Part shown: piece after piece, positions 46,112-58,704 of the stretch | How positions within the stretch are numbered: the stretch's first letter is position 1 | How the letters are laid out: every line of letters begins with the position of its first letter | Source: Trichaptum fuscoviolaceum | Taxonomy: Eukaryota; Basidiomycota; Agaricomycetes; Hymenochaetales; Trichaptaceae | Assembly (NCBI GenBank): GCA_910574455.1 | Contig: CAJSYZ010000005.1 | Coordinates: forward strand, 3,038,001-3,102,000 | DNA: 64,000 nucleotides | Reading direction: 5' to 3' | The notes under the pieces: model-generated | The model's input: the letters and a program-made list of their open reading frames with translations, nothing else | Told to the model about the DNA's origin: nothing | Databases searched by the model: none | Program-made: the position numbers and the translations under genes

Positions 46112-47612
46112 AGGTATCCCAGGAGAATTGACGAGCTCGAGAGATTGTTGCTGCACTCTTGCTTAAGTAGCAGATCTAAACAGCGCATTCCCCGCCCCTG
46201 ACTCTAGTTCAATTCTTGATCGAACTTGCTATTTATGATTGGGAAAGTAGATAGGTCACCTAGTCATGATGGTTATTGGAAAAATAGTTCTTCAGTTCAA
46301 ATCCTTCATCAGTGTCCATTTGACACATGAAATCTGAACAACGATTTCTGAAGAGGGGAGGATTGCAGAAGTTAATTATGATCGTGATGGTCCCGATCCT
46401 TCCCAGTAAAAAAGGAGCATTATAACCTAAATCGAGGAGTCGAATTCTTTGCTTGTCCCCGCTTGTTGATGAGATTCGAGGAACCGGAAGACAAGCGGGG
46501 CTAGAAGCCAGCAGATTAGCTTTCATGATAGGGGGCGTGAGACGAGATCCAATACTTCTCTTTTCGAGTAGTCGATAGCTGTTTCTGTGAGACATATAAA
46601 CCCGTATACGTTCTAACTTTAGTCAAGTACCTGATTTCATTTCCAGACAAAGATGTTCAAGTCTTCGAAAGATACGAACATGGTGGAGTATCATCTTCCC
46701 TGCTTGGTTTCAGTTTCACAAAAGTTCAAACCACACAGGAGATTTTGCGCCACCTTTCTGGCAACCACCGAAGTCAGCTATGTTAACAAGGCGATATGAA
46801 GGGAGTCATTGTACTTGACTGCTTACATATTGATTCAGGCGACTTTGAAAAGATTCCTACCAAACCTCAAACACACAGTTCTTTCGACGGTGTACGAAGG
46901 TTGGTATTTTTGCGCCGTTTGGGCCGATAGACTGACGCAGGTTCTACACTCAAGGAGAAACGACTAGACACCCTCATCTACGCAAGTATGCCACTCCTGT
47001 AGGGGGTTGGGGGGGGGGGGGGGGAAGGAAGAACGTTTGCGGTCACTCTGGGAGGAAGCTCGTACTATAATGATTTTTTTCGATTGGCGAGTTGCTACAG
47101 CTAAAATGGAGGCACCAGAGCATTTAGTGGTAGACAGATCAGTCGGTGGTGTTGAAAGCAGAAGAACAAAAGAAAATTCAGAGTATTAGTCACCAGCCGA
47201 GTTCCTCAGGCTGTCACTGGCAGCGATTCCCACGGCATTAGTATTACTAGGCTATTAGGGTGTCTCAAAAGTCCACTTGATGTCTCCATATGTGAAGGAA
47301 TTTGGTACATATAAAACATTTAAGCGCTTTAATGTTATCGTTCTATGATAGAGGAGGTGTGACACCATGCTACTGTACATGTGTGTATATCGTTTGTATA
47401 GTACATATACGGATATATACATGTATATGATGCTCTACATTGACTCGGATATTATGAGGCTTTCTCTAGACTCGACGACAGCCGAGTGAGATCGTGTGCA
47501 ATTGCCTCACTATTCTCCGACCGAGAGTAGGAGTCGAAGAAGACGGGTTTCGTCCCACCTTTCTCGGCCTCGGATAAATCACTGATAGTAACTTTCCATC
47601 AACATGGGAGTT
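46112..47612. other. intergenic between the receptor genes, with a poly-G tract
   Basis: 1.5 kb without a supported gene. A G-rich tract spans 47002-47024 (five G, TT, then sixteen G). Neither strand shows a short frame with an ATG and a C-terminal CaaX box. The promoter of receptor copy 1 should lie here. Confidence 0.5.
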
Positions 47613-48910
47613 TCAGATACAATAGATCAACTTGAATGCCACTTGCCTTGGCTCAGACAGACTAGTATGGAATGAATCGTAGGTGTTGGTATGGAATACA
47701 GCCGTAGAAACGTCTGGCTTCGTTTTCGTCCGAGCTTTGATACCTAATGGCTTGAAAACGAAGTATAACACGTTCCAATAGTTTGAGCGGGCTTCCTTCG
47801 TCAGGCCAAATATTAGGAAGAAAATAACGGCCAGAGCGGGGTTGATGACTTCATCCCATCGTATAACAAGCTTGTCCCAGATACTCGCATCCCATACACT
47901 TGTAGGCAATCCGTATGCTTCCCAATCTGTATGCACAAACGTCCAGCCTGTCCAAAACGGTAGAGGACGTCCTTGAAGAACATCAACGACCATGTTGTAA
48001 ATTCCGATCGGCAGCAATATCAGCGCATCCATGCAGCCAACTGCCATTATTCTATAGTAGTCCGCGCGGTTGAGGTTCTGGCTGGAATCGAGAAATTCAT
48101 CAATTTCCTTTCGCTGGCGATAGAAAAACCAAAGGATACGGGCTAGTCATTATAAGTCAGATTTAATAGGATTCGAGCTAAACAGTAAATCTGGCTAAAC
48201 TCACGAGAATAGAAGAGAACAGAAATCGCAGGGAGCAAAAGCGGCCAGACATTGCTAAGAATAATGGTCAGTCCAGAATCCAGTTCGTTAGGACTGCATC
48301 CCAATTCCTCTAAGACTTCGAAACGCGCCCCTTGCACGATGTAATCTAGTGAACCAAGAAATGAATAGCAGTATACCATAATGTGGTGAGAATGACCTAC
48401 ACAGTACTGTAATGACTACCGGGAAGCCAATAGTGAAACAGAGATCGAATATGAGTTCGTTCCGTTTCTTTGAATGGATATAAGCGATGAATCGATCAGA
48501 GCCTTGTGGATGATCTTACAGATCTTTTGCTAGTCACAAATGTCCGGCGTTGGATAATCTTGCAAAGCCGTCGAGTGATGACCAGAGTGCAGGCAGGAAT
48601 GCCCACGAGTGAAGCAACACCCACATGTGTCTCTACGTATTTTTCAGAAAGTGTTTAGATTGCTGAAAAAAAATTACTCGATGCGAGATTCACCGATATC
48701 ACACCAAACGGGTGAGATAATATTGAAATTATTGGCCCAAACGATTGTGTCGATAGCGAGAAAGAGGCACATAGCTGAGATGTAGATCGCCAGCATACAT
48801 ATACCAGTATTCCATCTTTGCAAAGCACTTGTGGAGAAAGGTATCAATGTTAGAAAGAAACCGACGAAGTTGATTATAGGGATGAGTGGGTAAGTTGGAT
48901 CCTGAGCCAT
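47613..48910 (-). CDS. STE3: STE3-type pheromone receptor (GPCR), copy 2
   Basis: Minus-strand exons 48910-48694, 48632-48520, 48467-48401, 48345-48205 and 48142-47613; 355 aa. The first four exons have exactly the lengths of copy 1 (217, 113, 67 and 141 nt). Blocks in order: MAQDPTYPLIPIINFVGFFL, WNTGICMLAIYISAM, IDTIVWANNFNIISPVWCDI, VGIPACTLVITRRLCKI, KRNELIFDL, YYIVQGARFEVLEELGC, FYSPRILWFFYRQRKEI and GCMDALILLPIGIYN. It ends in a less polar stretch (VAFKLIYCI). Close to copy 1 and in the same direction, so a tandem duplication. Confidence 0.9.
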
Positions 48911-49759
48911 TTCAACGAAGAGCGTACCAGCAAGCTACAATAGATCTCGAAGTGACTGGAAACCTATTGCTTATATACGATCGAATAGGAGCCCCAGCGA
49001 GTCCGAAAGGATGCAAAGTGAGCTTCTGAGCTGGTGATAAGACAGTAAAAAATAAATCAAACTTAAAAGTTGCGCTCTGACTCCTGATCTCAGTCATGCA
49101 GAAACTCAATCACCCGCGCGCACACATGAGCCGTAGTGTGGAATGCGGCATAAATTGGGCGGTTAAGAAGGCGCAACTTTTATGTTTATGTTGATGGAGG
49201 ATAGTGCATCGAGGTGAAATGGAAACATCATGATGGTGATCGGATACTATTATATGCATGATGCGGCGGCCCGGGAGCGTGAGACTTAACTTGAACTTTA
49301 ACTTTAAGAACGGTTTAATTCTTAGTTATACTGTTGGTAAGGGATGCCTGCCAACTTGAGGCCTTCTATAGAACCTGTGCTTATGATTCTGTAGAACAAG
49401 ATGATGTAGGGAAGGGAGAGAAGGAGAACGAAAGACTCGAAAGCAGGTGCTGGCCGCTGTATACAGTATGAATCATGAGCGTCCTACCTTGACTCTAAAT
49501 GCACAGGAGTCAGGCCCGATCTTATTTAAGGTGCTACTAACATGGCTTAAAGAAGTCTGATGTGATCTAGCCATTAAAAAGTACAATCTATACTATACGA
49601 GGTACAACACCAGTACGCCTACGAGGCTGTACAACAATCATCTTAGCGAAGAATCTTTACGGATTAATACGAAGAGTGCATCAAATGGACAAGAACGAAG
49701 TCAAAGCGCACGGCGCAGCGAAATAAGTTACTTCATGAAGAATCAGTTATCATTTATTC
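48911..49759. other. intergenic with a TATA box upstream of receptor copy 2
   Basis: No supported gene. TATATAA on the minus strand (48977-48971) lies about 60 bp before the copy 2 start. A 32-codon plus-strand frame at 49261-49359 ends Cys-Leu-Pro-Thr and is not accepted as a pheromone gene. Confidence 0.45.
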
Positions 49760-51559
49760 TCACTGCGCCGGCGAGTCATTAGGGCCGCTTTTCGCCATCG
49801 CCACGAATGCGTTATAATTGTAGGTTTGCGGCTGGCCATTGAAGGTAAAGTTCTGCGGCTTCAGGGTGATGATTGTCTGCCCATTACGGCTGAGCGTAGC
49901 GCTCATCGTGTCCCCAGCGGAGAGAGGGAGGGAAAGTTGCGTGAGACCGGCAGGGACATTCATGGTCTTGGAGTTGGACGACGATGTAGAGACCGTGACT
50001 TGAGAAGGAGCCGATGCGAGAACAACAGCGAAAAGGGCATCCTCGAGCTACAAGGTACTCAATAAGCATATACTTCAAATTTAGATCAATGGAAGAGCAT
50101 ACGATGTCGAAGTTCGCCGGCTTTCCAACAGGATCCGGTGCGTTCGCGTCTTTCGGGTGGGGGCGAGCCCATAGGTAAACCTTGTCTTGCGAGACAGTTG
50201 GGTAAGAGCCCGTCTTATAAGCGGTAGCAAAGTAGCTCGTTAAGTCGAGCCATGCGGTGTGATCGAAGCCGTTAACCCAGGCCTGCGAGTTCGGCTGAGA
50301 GCCCTTTATAGGGCCGAGGTAATGAGACTCGCCGAAGTCATTCCATGTGATCACCTCGACCATAGGGATTTGATCTCTGGACGAGATGACTGATTGCCAG
50401 CGAGTGGGATAGAGCTGGTCGGTGAGGTAGATGAACTAACGTGACTAGCTTAAAAAATTTGTGTCATGTACTAGATGGACGCTACTCACGTTCTTATTGA
50501 ATGTCTGGGGCGAGTAATGTGTGAAGAACCAGGGGGAGACTATGATAGAAGATTAACGATTTTGGCTTAGATTCTGACGTTAATGATACGAACCAGATGC
50601 TAAGTAAGTCTTGCCACCCAGAGCATTGATGTATTGATGGTCAGAGTCCAAAGAAGAAGCAACACCCTGAACAACCTTGCTAATCTGCGTCATGAGTGTG
50701 TTTCCGAGAAGTTTGCCGACTACAGCTCCGGATTTCTGCACGAGCTGATTGAAGTTGTTCGTGGTCACCTGAATCGGCCATGCAGAGTTCCACTTCATAT
50801 GCAAAGCCCAAGACAACACATCAGATCGTAATTTTTTAACGAGAAAGTGAAAAAACACTTACGTTGAACATGCCGTCTATTGAGGTATATTGGTTAAACG
50901 TAGCGGGATCAACGAAGAAACTCGGGACGAAGAATACAGAGTTGGGACCAGTCAGCTGGTCCGTAAACTGACTCTTCCAGCCTTGTGCAGCGTTGCCCTG
51001 GCCAAAGGTGCATCCTTCGCCGGAAAAGGTAGAGGCAAAGACCTTTCCTTGGTACTTAAATTGTGCAGGATGGTCTGCATATTCAGTAATGTAATTACGA
51101 AGAGCAGCAGCGTCGGCGGGAGAAGCGCAAGGAAGTACACTGAAATAATCCGTCAGTTTATGTATCTCTTAGTAGATGAGTTAACATACGTCATGTCGAA
51201 GGAGATAAACATCTTGAATGTCGAGTTCGATTGCTGAGCTGCGGTGAAGCTGTGTTGCGAAGTCTTGGTAAGTATGCAAAGAGCTGAAAGGGGAGTGTGA
51301 CTTACGCATTTTTAACCTGTGTTGGCTGCCAAGAGTCTGTACCAATGTTCAGAGCAAAGGCATCGATACCATTAGCACTTGCGAGAGCGATGTCGTCCGC
51401 CCAATCATTGACGGTGTATGGGAAAGTATTCCCGACCATATGATGGGCGAAAACAACTTTCGGAGCATCGTCGCGTTTGTTTACGGGTGCAGCGCTAACT
51501 GAGGAAAGTGCAGCAGCAGCTAAAGCGATAAACCCTCTGAGTACTGTCGATTTTTGCAT
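49760..51559 (-). CDS. glycoside hydrolase family 71, alpha-1,3-glucanase (mutanase)
   Basis: Minus-strand exons 51559-51306, 51249-51190, 51139-50863, 50792-50594, 50539-50490, 50435-50103 and 50047-49760; 486 aa. GH71 enzymes hydrolyse alpha-1,3-glucan of fungal walls. Signal peptide MQKSTVLRGFIALAAAALSS with cleavage near SAAPVNKR. Family blocks: KVVFAHHMVGNTFPYTVNDW, IDAFALNIG, FKMFISFDMT, YQGKVFASTFSGEGCTFG, SVFFVPSFFVDP, SPWFFTHYSPQTFNKN and VEVITWNDFGESHYLGPI. The C-terminal ~100 residues form a beta-type accessory domain (STSSSNSKTMNVPAG, TLKPQNFTFNGQP). A minus-strand TATAAA lies at 51617-51612, 53 bp before the start. Confidence 0.93.
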
Positions 51560-51617
51560 TATCCTTTTGCACGTTGTCTGAGGGCGACCTTTATCTCGGG
51601 GAAAGAACGGGTTTATA

Positions 51618-54219
51618 AGTGAGTATTGTCCGTCTAAAACGAATGTCGGTACGCAAATTTGCGTAGTTTCCTTTAGACCTCAAAAGAATGAGAGGACCTA
51701 ATAGTGCAAGATCGGAGCCGGACAAGCAAAGAAAGTAGCAAAGGTAGGCGGGGGAGAATACGATATAAGCAGCAGACCAGCTGGAATTTTATAGCTTGAC
51801 CAGCAAGAGGTGTTGGGATCAAGAAAGTTGACGTGCCAGATGACGGCAGGTGAGAGTCCGCGATAAACTTGGAATACAAGGATGCATAGCTACGCGCCAT
51901 CGACAGCTCTGACTTTGAAGTGTCCACCAGATTGCATAGGCCATTATGGTCTAAAAAAAAAGAACAGGCTTTTGTGTGGCCCGTTTTGGACGCGCGTTTA
52001 TTGTGTGTTTGTTTGTCCCATGTTTGCCAGTGGCTACACCGTCATCCTGCCGCCCTTTCTTTGCACTTCACTTCGACTTTGTCTTCGCTCTGATGGCTGC
52101 CAACACCTGCACAATACTCTGCGTTGCAAGATATTTGCTCAATGCACTGGCTCTCAGAATATGGCTTGCGACGGAGATAAGACCCGCGGAACTATAACCA
52201 AAGTACCGGGTGTCGACATTGTTGAACTTTGACAAGAGTGGGAGCAAAGCAAGTCCGCAACAGCATCCAATTATTGCTCGACGTCGAACTGCAGCGCCGA
52301 GTGTCGTTTGCGCGCTCCTGAAAGCCTTTATAAATATCTTCATCTTCTCTCGGGTGTTACGGCGTATGGCGACGATGTCTTGTCCTTCGGTCATTCGCCT
52401 CATTGCGCGAGACTTCTGGACTCGGGAGACCTGCGTTGCCTGTAGATTGTGGTGAAGTAGAGGCAGATTACACTCCAGTGCCTAAGTAACAGGGAGTCGA
52501 TGATGCTTCGCTCTCTAGAGAGTTGTCAACCCTCAAAGTGCGCCCAATACCCTTATCCCACATGAATATCGATGACACTGACGGATCCAGCGCCCATCTT
52601 ACAGTTTCAAACTATTCGGCAACAGCCATCTTGATGAAATGCATCAGTCAACATGTTTCTGGAAAATGTGGTTTTACTCCCCTTCGCCAGACGAACTCCT
52701 CTAGGTTTACGTTCTTACCTTGCTTTCGATACTAAGGACGCCTACGTTTCATGACGACAATACAATGCTATTACGTTCGACTATTACTAGACGAAGGCGT
52801 TCGTTCATCGACAACTTCGCTGTCCCTAGCATGAATAGGGCAGAGGTACATCAGTGTTCTACGTATTACTGGAATTCTGCTCCCGGCTTGGGCCAGCACG
52901 TTTATAAACTGATTTGCACTTTTTGCGTCGTCATAAGACGTGTCACTCCTCGTATCAAATCATGTTTTGTTTGCGTTCGGGGACTCATCGTTCGCAGTCC
53001 ATCGGATGACTTCTGCTAACGCAAGATAGGCGACCATCTCTCAAACATATATATTAGTTGCAACCGCTGTTATATAGGTTCTGTTGAATCGGCAATGTAG
53101 TGTAGGCTTCTTTTTATATCTTCTGTACGCGTCTCTGGGCTGCGCGTGGACCGGTTGAGAGGTAACTTTATGATGGCAACCAAACAGCAGACAACCCATT
53201 CATTATCTGGCCAATTACAATTTCCTGTCGATCTCTTGGCATGTACCATCTGACCCTTTGCTTCCGTTGCAAAGTATTGGCTTGTTCTGTCACCATAATG
53301 AAACTTATCACAACTTTCGCCGATTGTCCAGCGACCGAGAAGGATCGACGTCGGGATAGGGCCTGGGCAAAATTTTGTTGGCTGGCCTGTGGCTCTAGAA
53401 GGTCACATAACCTTCGTCATTGATGTACGTGTTGGATGCGTTTCTTGCGTGAATGACCTCTGCATCTTCCAGCACCATCAATGGAAAGTCCTGATCATCT
53501 TCTTCTTTCGGCGTTGAGGGTTTTTGACCAGGAGGTAACTATAGCTCATACAAATCTTCAAGTTACATTTGCACAGTATAACACGATCCTGATATCATAC
53601 AAATTGATATACCCCGCGAAAACGGAGGCATCTTTGAGCCGTGAGTGGATGCTTATGCTGATCCAATCAACACCAACGAAGATGCATCAACTTTCTACAC
53701 ACTCTGCAAACATTCGCATATCCGTGCCTTCCTTTGTCCCTTTACCGTGAACGTTGTCAAGGCTACTAACTGATCATCCAGTTGGCATCATCAGCCTAGA
53801 TACAGCATGAACCAAAATGGTCTGCCAGCGTCGCGGCGCGGCTGCGAGTTGACGGCTGGGATTGGTGCACGTTGGCGAAGTGCCTTTTCTCTTAGAAAAG
53901 GGCAACAATCCCTGGTTGGCCGGACTTATTGATTGCGATACTCGACTGGAGATGAACGTTGGACGTCGTGATATGATTGCGCCGGCAGCCGCAGCCGCAC
54001 GTCGTCTGGGCGATATCATCGATGTGTGCATATGAGCTAGCAGGCAGAGTAGCGAGTTTCAGTAAAATGATGTGCAGCAATAAAACGGCCAGGTCGACTA
54101 GGACTGCATAACTATCTACCTTTCGACCCCTTCGCCCTCTTCAACCTTTAAACTTCGAAGATTCTGAGCTCACCGTCGACGTCGACGTCGACAGCCGGCA
54201 AATAGTTCACAGACTTGTT
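51618..54219. other. long intergenic region, no gene seen
   Basis: About 2.6 kb. Many short frames, none with family resemblance, a credible start and consistent splicing. A run of A lies at 51953-51961. Just before the NAD kinase ATG (54220) stands GTCGAC three times in a row (54175-54192). Decayed elements or an unrecognised non-coding gene are possible. Confidence 0.45.
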
Positions 54220-57200
54220 ATGTTACAAAACTTACTCAGACTCCGCACCAACTCGACAGCTGCAAAAGAACTTTCTCCCAAACCCTCACAAGACTCTTTT
54301 GACGACGACTTCGACGTGTTTTCGACGCCGCCATCGACACCCACGATGTCATCCGCCTCTTCTTCTTTCTCCGAACTATCAAGCGCCAGCGCGAGCCGCC
54401 CTGATTCCTCCGGCGCTTCTTCAAGGCGCAACAGTCGCCCAACGAGCCTGCTCATCGACAGCGACAGAGCGAAAGAATGGACGCCGGACGTTCAGCTCGA
54501 CAACAATGAGTCGCCCAACGTCGGCAAGGGTACTATTGGTCATGGTGCCCAAACGGTGCAATCCGGTCAGGGCGTAGAGTCATTGTCTCACTCAGCATCC
54601 TCCCAGCAACCTCAAACTCTACATAATACAACGCAAGCATCGGCCGGCAGTGCGCAACCTGTGTCATCAAGCGGCATGTACACGCAATTTGCTTCGAGTA
54701 ACAAGTTCGGCGAGATGTCAAATGCGAGTGTGAACTCGACTGCGATTGGGGCCTCCAGCTCCGGTTCAGAAACCTACACACAGCAGGCGAAGTTGCATGG
54801 ATTGCAACCATCTCAAGGACATTCTGAGGCATCGCAGACTCATGTGCGTCCTTATCTAAACTCCGAAGGATCTAAATCTCAATCGCAACAGTCTCACACA
54901 CCCCAGCACTCAAACTCTCACCAGCATCCAGCACCTGCATACCAACCGAAGTCGCCGTGTTTTGTGCACTCGTATCTCGACAAGGGTGTGTCGCTGACAG
55001 ACTGGCTGAAGTTGGGCAAGAGTGGTATGGGATTGTTGGGTGACTCGAATGGATCCGCCGTAGTCGGGCCAAGTAAGGGACTGCAGAACGGATACGATGC
55101 CTCACCGTCAACGGCCAAACATCCGACGTTTCATCACAAAGCACACCCACACCCTAAAAGCGTCGGACCACCAGCATTCACCAACCACCAAAGGCTTCCA
55201 TCGAGCGAGATGGGTTTCGCATACGGCAGCTCGCCTGGCAGTTCACCGTCCGACTTCGATGAAGAGGAAGACAACGCTGGAAACTTGACACGCCAACTTG
55301 CTGAAACTGCTGTGGGTGTGAGGGAGATGAGCAAACAGCTTGGTGAGTCTGGTTGTATTTGTTGCGTTTTTCTTCTCTGCCACTCAATGCTACTGTGGTA
55401 ATGGCATATCGGTCAACTCAATTTGTGCCTGCTTTCCGCACAATGCTAATCATCACTTATATTTTTGCAGGTCGTGCCAGAGTACGCTCGAATATTCAAA
55501 GTGTACTCATTATCACCAAAGCGCGAGACAATCGTCTTATCAAGCTTACTCGTGAATTAGCACTATATTTGATGGCGAAGCATCGTAATGGCGGACGAGG
55601 ACTTGTGGTGTATGCGTTGTCTGCTCAAACACGTCATACACACACCTGACCTTTGACATTTCAGTTACGTTGATAATCAGCTGAGGTACTCTAAACGATT
55701 TGATGCTGAGGGCATCAAGAGAGAACATCCCGAGTTTTTTGTCCCGTTCCCCCGCCGGCGCTCATCGAGTAGCAATTCACTGTCTTCAATGACATCAAGT
55801 AACAACGGGTACGAGTATCCCATGCAAGATGAAGGGCAGCTTCGCTATTGGACAAGTGATATGTGTAATCGCTATCCGCATCTATTCGATTTTGTGGTCA
55901 CTGTATGTATTACTTTGATCGCTAAAACTACGGCAACTTATCTTTATTTCTAGCTTGGTGGTGATGGGACTGTGCTCTTCACATCATGGCTTTTCCAACG
56001 AATCGTACCACCGGTCCTGCCATTCGCCTTGGGCTCTCTGGGTTTCCTCACGAATTTTGACTTCGCGGATTACGCCGCCGTCATGGACAGCGCGATCGAA
56101 AACGGCATCCGCGTTAACTTACGCATGCGCTTCACTTGCACTGTATACCGTGCAATTGCGCCTGAGGCAGGTAAAGGACGGCGTGCGGTCAAGAAAGCGG
56201 ACACGGGCGAGATTTTGATGAAGAATCTGGATGAAGGTGGTTGGGAAGCTCTTGAGGGAGGGTGGAGCGCGAACGATGCTGTGAAGGATGGAAAGAAGAG
56301 TAAAAAAGACAAAGAGATTATGTGCTTTTCGACGAGACCCGTGGAGAGTTTCGAGGTCCTCAATGACCTTGTGGTCGACCGTGGGCCCAGTCCGTATATG
56401 TCGTTATTGGAACTCTTCGGTTGGTACAAATTTCATTCATTTTGGATCCGTTCGCTTATTGCAAATCTGCTCAGGCGATGAGCACCATATGACAACAGTG
56501 CAAGCGGACGGTTTGACTATTTCAACGCCGACTGGATCGACTGCATATTCTGTGAGCTTTGTCTCACTAAGATGATCATCACGGCTCTGACGGAAACAAA
56601 TAGCTCTCCGCTGGAGGTTCTCTTGTACATCCCGAAATCCCTGCTATCCTTATTTCGCCGATATGTCCGCACACTCTATCCTTCCGCCCCATGCTCTTGC
56701 CGGACAGCATGGAGCTTCGCATATGTGTACCATACAATTCACGCAGCACGGCATGGGCGTCTTTCGACGGTCGAGGCCGGGTCGAGTTGAAGCGTAAGTC
56801 CGCTCCCTTCACGAGGAAGTTTCGCGTGCTAATACAAGTGTGCAGAGGGCGATCATATCAAAGTAACAGCATCGAAATATCCTTTCCCCACTGTCTGCGC
56901 GGACAAGCAATCTACAGATTGGTTCCATGCCATCTCACGCACGCTTAAATGGAACGAGCGCGAGCGACAAAAGTCATTTGTCGTGGTTGAAGAGGGTCCA
57001 GCTCGACCCAAGAAGGACAGCAAGAAACAGGCTGCAGATGGTGCGGTCCTTGCTACATCATCAGATCTTCCTCTTACTGAGGAGTCTTTAGAAGACGAGG
57101 ACGAGGAAGATGAGGTGTCTGACGAGGACGAGGATGAAGAGGAAGAGAAGTTTGACATCGATGACTCCAGCACAGCTGCGGCCTCTGCCGTACCGTCGAG

Positions 57201-57810
57201 CAGTGACTTGGTCGCTATGCAGAAAGCACACGAAGAAGGCGACAAAGAAGCCAGACACGCGGCCATGGCGATCAAAGGCAATATGGTTTTCTCTGCAGCG
57301 CAGTCGCATGATGGTATTGAGACGCCCGACCGCTTTGTCGGCGCACACCCACACCCACCACGACTCTCCCCACGGCACGTTAACTTCGAGATCGGGAGCA
57401 GCAATGGCGCGTCACCGGCACCACCGCACATTCACAATATACCAGCGACTGCCGCATCGAGTGCAGAGAGCCTAGTGCTCGGTCATGCAGCCGAGCGTGG
57501 GGACCGGGACCACATCCACACTCCCCAGCTCCTCAGCGGCGGGCGCTCGCGCATCCCGCGTGACCGTGATGTCGAGGCCGAGAGCATGAACGTGAAGACC
57601 CCGACAGCAGCAGACGCGCCGATGATGCACCGCAGCACGAGCGCCGCGATTGCAGGCGGGGCCGGCGGTACTCATGGCGCAGGGCTCGCAGCCAGTGGAA
57701 AGAAAGGCCATGTGCGCGGAAGCTCTCGTGACGACTGCTTTGCTCGGCGTGCGTTCGCTGTGTGGGGTCAGGATGAAAGTGACAGTGCGGCGAGTGACAA
57801 CGACTCATGA
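54220..57810 (+). CDS. NAD kinase with very long N- and C-terminal extensions
   Basis: Exons 54220-55342, 55471-55609, 55665-55902, 55954-56419, 56475-56551, 56604-56793 and 56846-57810; 1065 aa. NAD kinase phosphorylates NAD+ to NADP+ with ATP. The catalytic core runs from ~375: [35 protein letters not shown] (GGDGT at 502-506), [16 protein letters not shown], the substrate loop [15 protein letters not shown] (672-686), [20 protein letters not shown] and VTASKYPFP. The core is interrupted by a Lys/Gly-rich insert (~580-610). The first ~370 residues are Ser/Gln-rich; the last ~270 hold a long Asp/Glu run and a His/Pro-rich tail. Family members usually have 400-600 aa, so the flanks are the oddity. 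Confidence 0.93.
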
Positions 57811-58704
57811 TCCGATTTGCTTCCACGACGTCGGCTGATGATTGGCATATGCCTTGCCCTCCTACGTGGGATCTACTACTCCCTTTCGCTCGCTCTCGTG
57901 CTCAAACTCTGTTTCCAACGTGCTCTCTGGTGTTCACATTCTCGGCTATTTCATATGCATTCCTATTTCATTCATACGTGTTACGTTTTATATATTTGTC
58001 ATTACAGCAGCCATAAGTCAGGAGTAGATACAACATCGCAAATCATACTATCTTGTTATCTAAAACTTGTACAGTACCTTACCGCTATCATTGTGTACAT
58101 TGATAAGAGAAACAGTATTTTTTTGATTGCGGAAAGAGATGAAATAAAGTTTTTGGTGAAACGGAGATAAGATTAGGTGTCGGCCGTGCAAAGCCTCGAT
58201 ATCCGACTGGGAAAACCGTATGGGCTATCTACGACGGTGCTCGGCACTCCTAATCGTCTAGATAACAGGAGAGTTGGTCATTCTTTATCACAGACGGACA
58301 GGAACTCTCAGAGAGATCAGGAACGGATTTACGCCCAGGAGGGAGGTGATAAAACATATAGCAGAATGGACTGCGACGGAGACGAAACAGAGCGTGGCTG
58401 GGCCCTTATGGTCGCGTATCATACGCCCGTATCGGAAGCGGGCAGGAACCGATCTGAGACACACTGGAGATGTTTACAGATTGCACTTTCCACATGGTAC
58501 CTTACAGCTTCTGGCAGCAGGAGCGAGCTGGAGCGACCGGGGACGATAACAGCTTGATGCGTGGTCCCGAGGAGCTTATAATAGAGCAAGGGTTGCACGA
58601 GATACTCTGACAGCTTCTTAGCATCCCCAGTCCTTCGTCAGTCTGCCTTTGCTCCAGCTGCGGCTTCTCGCTAGTGTCCAGACTCCAGTGTCCAAGGCGC
58701 AGCC
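57811..58704. other. intergenic, no gene seen
   Basis: 3' region of the NAD kinase gene and promoter of the nucleoside transporter. Short frames at 58177-58557 show no family resemblance. Confidence 0.5.

Noticed and set aside
46140..46166. TGC ACT CTT GCT TAA (Cys-Thr-Leu-Ala-stop) next to receptor copy 1
   Set aside because: The frame has no ATG before an upstream stop and is antisense to the receptor's first exon.
49261..49359. Short plus-strand frame (32 aa) ending Cys-Leu-Pro-Thr, near receptor copy 2, as a pheromone precursor
   Set aside because: The CaaX box has Pro where an aliphatic residue is expected, and there is no acidic/Asn-type processing site; probably chance.
51640..54200. 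Several 60-115 codon frames on both strands as genes
   Set aside because: They overlap each other, lack matching splice signals or recognisable domains, and are of the length expected by chance.
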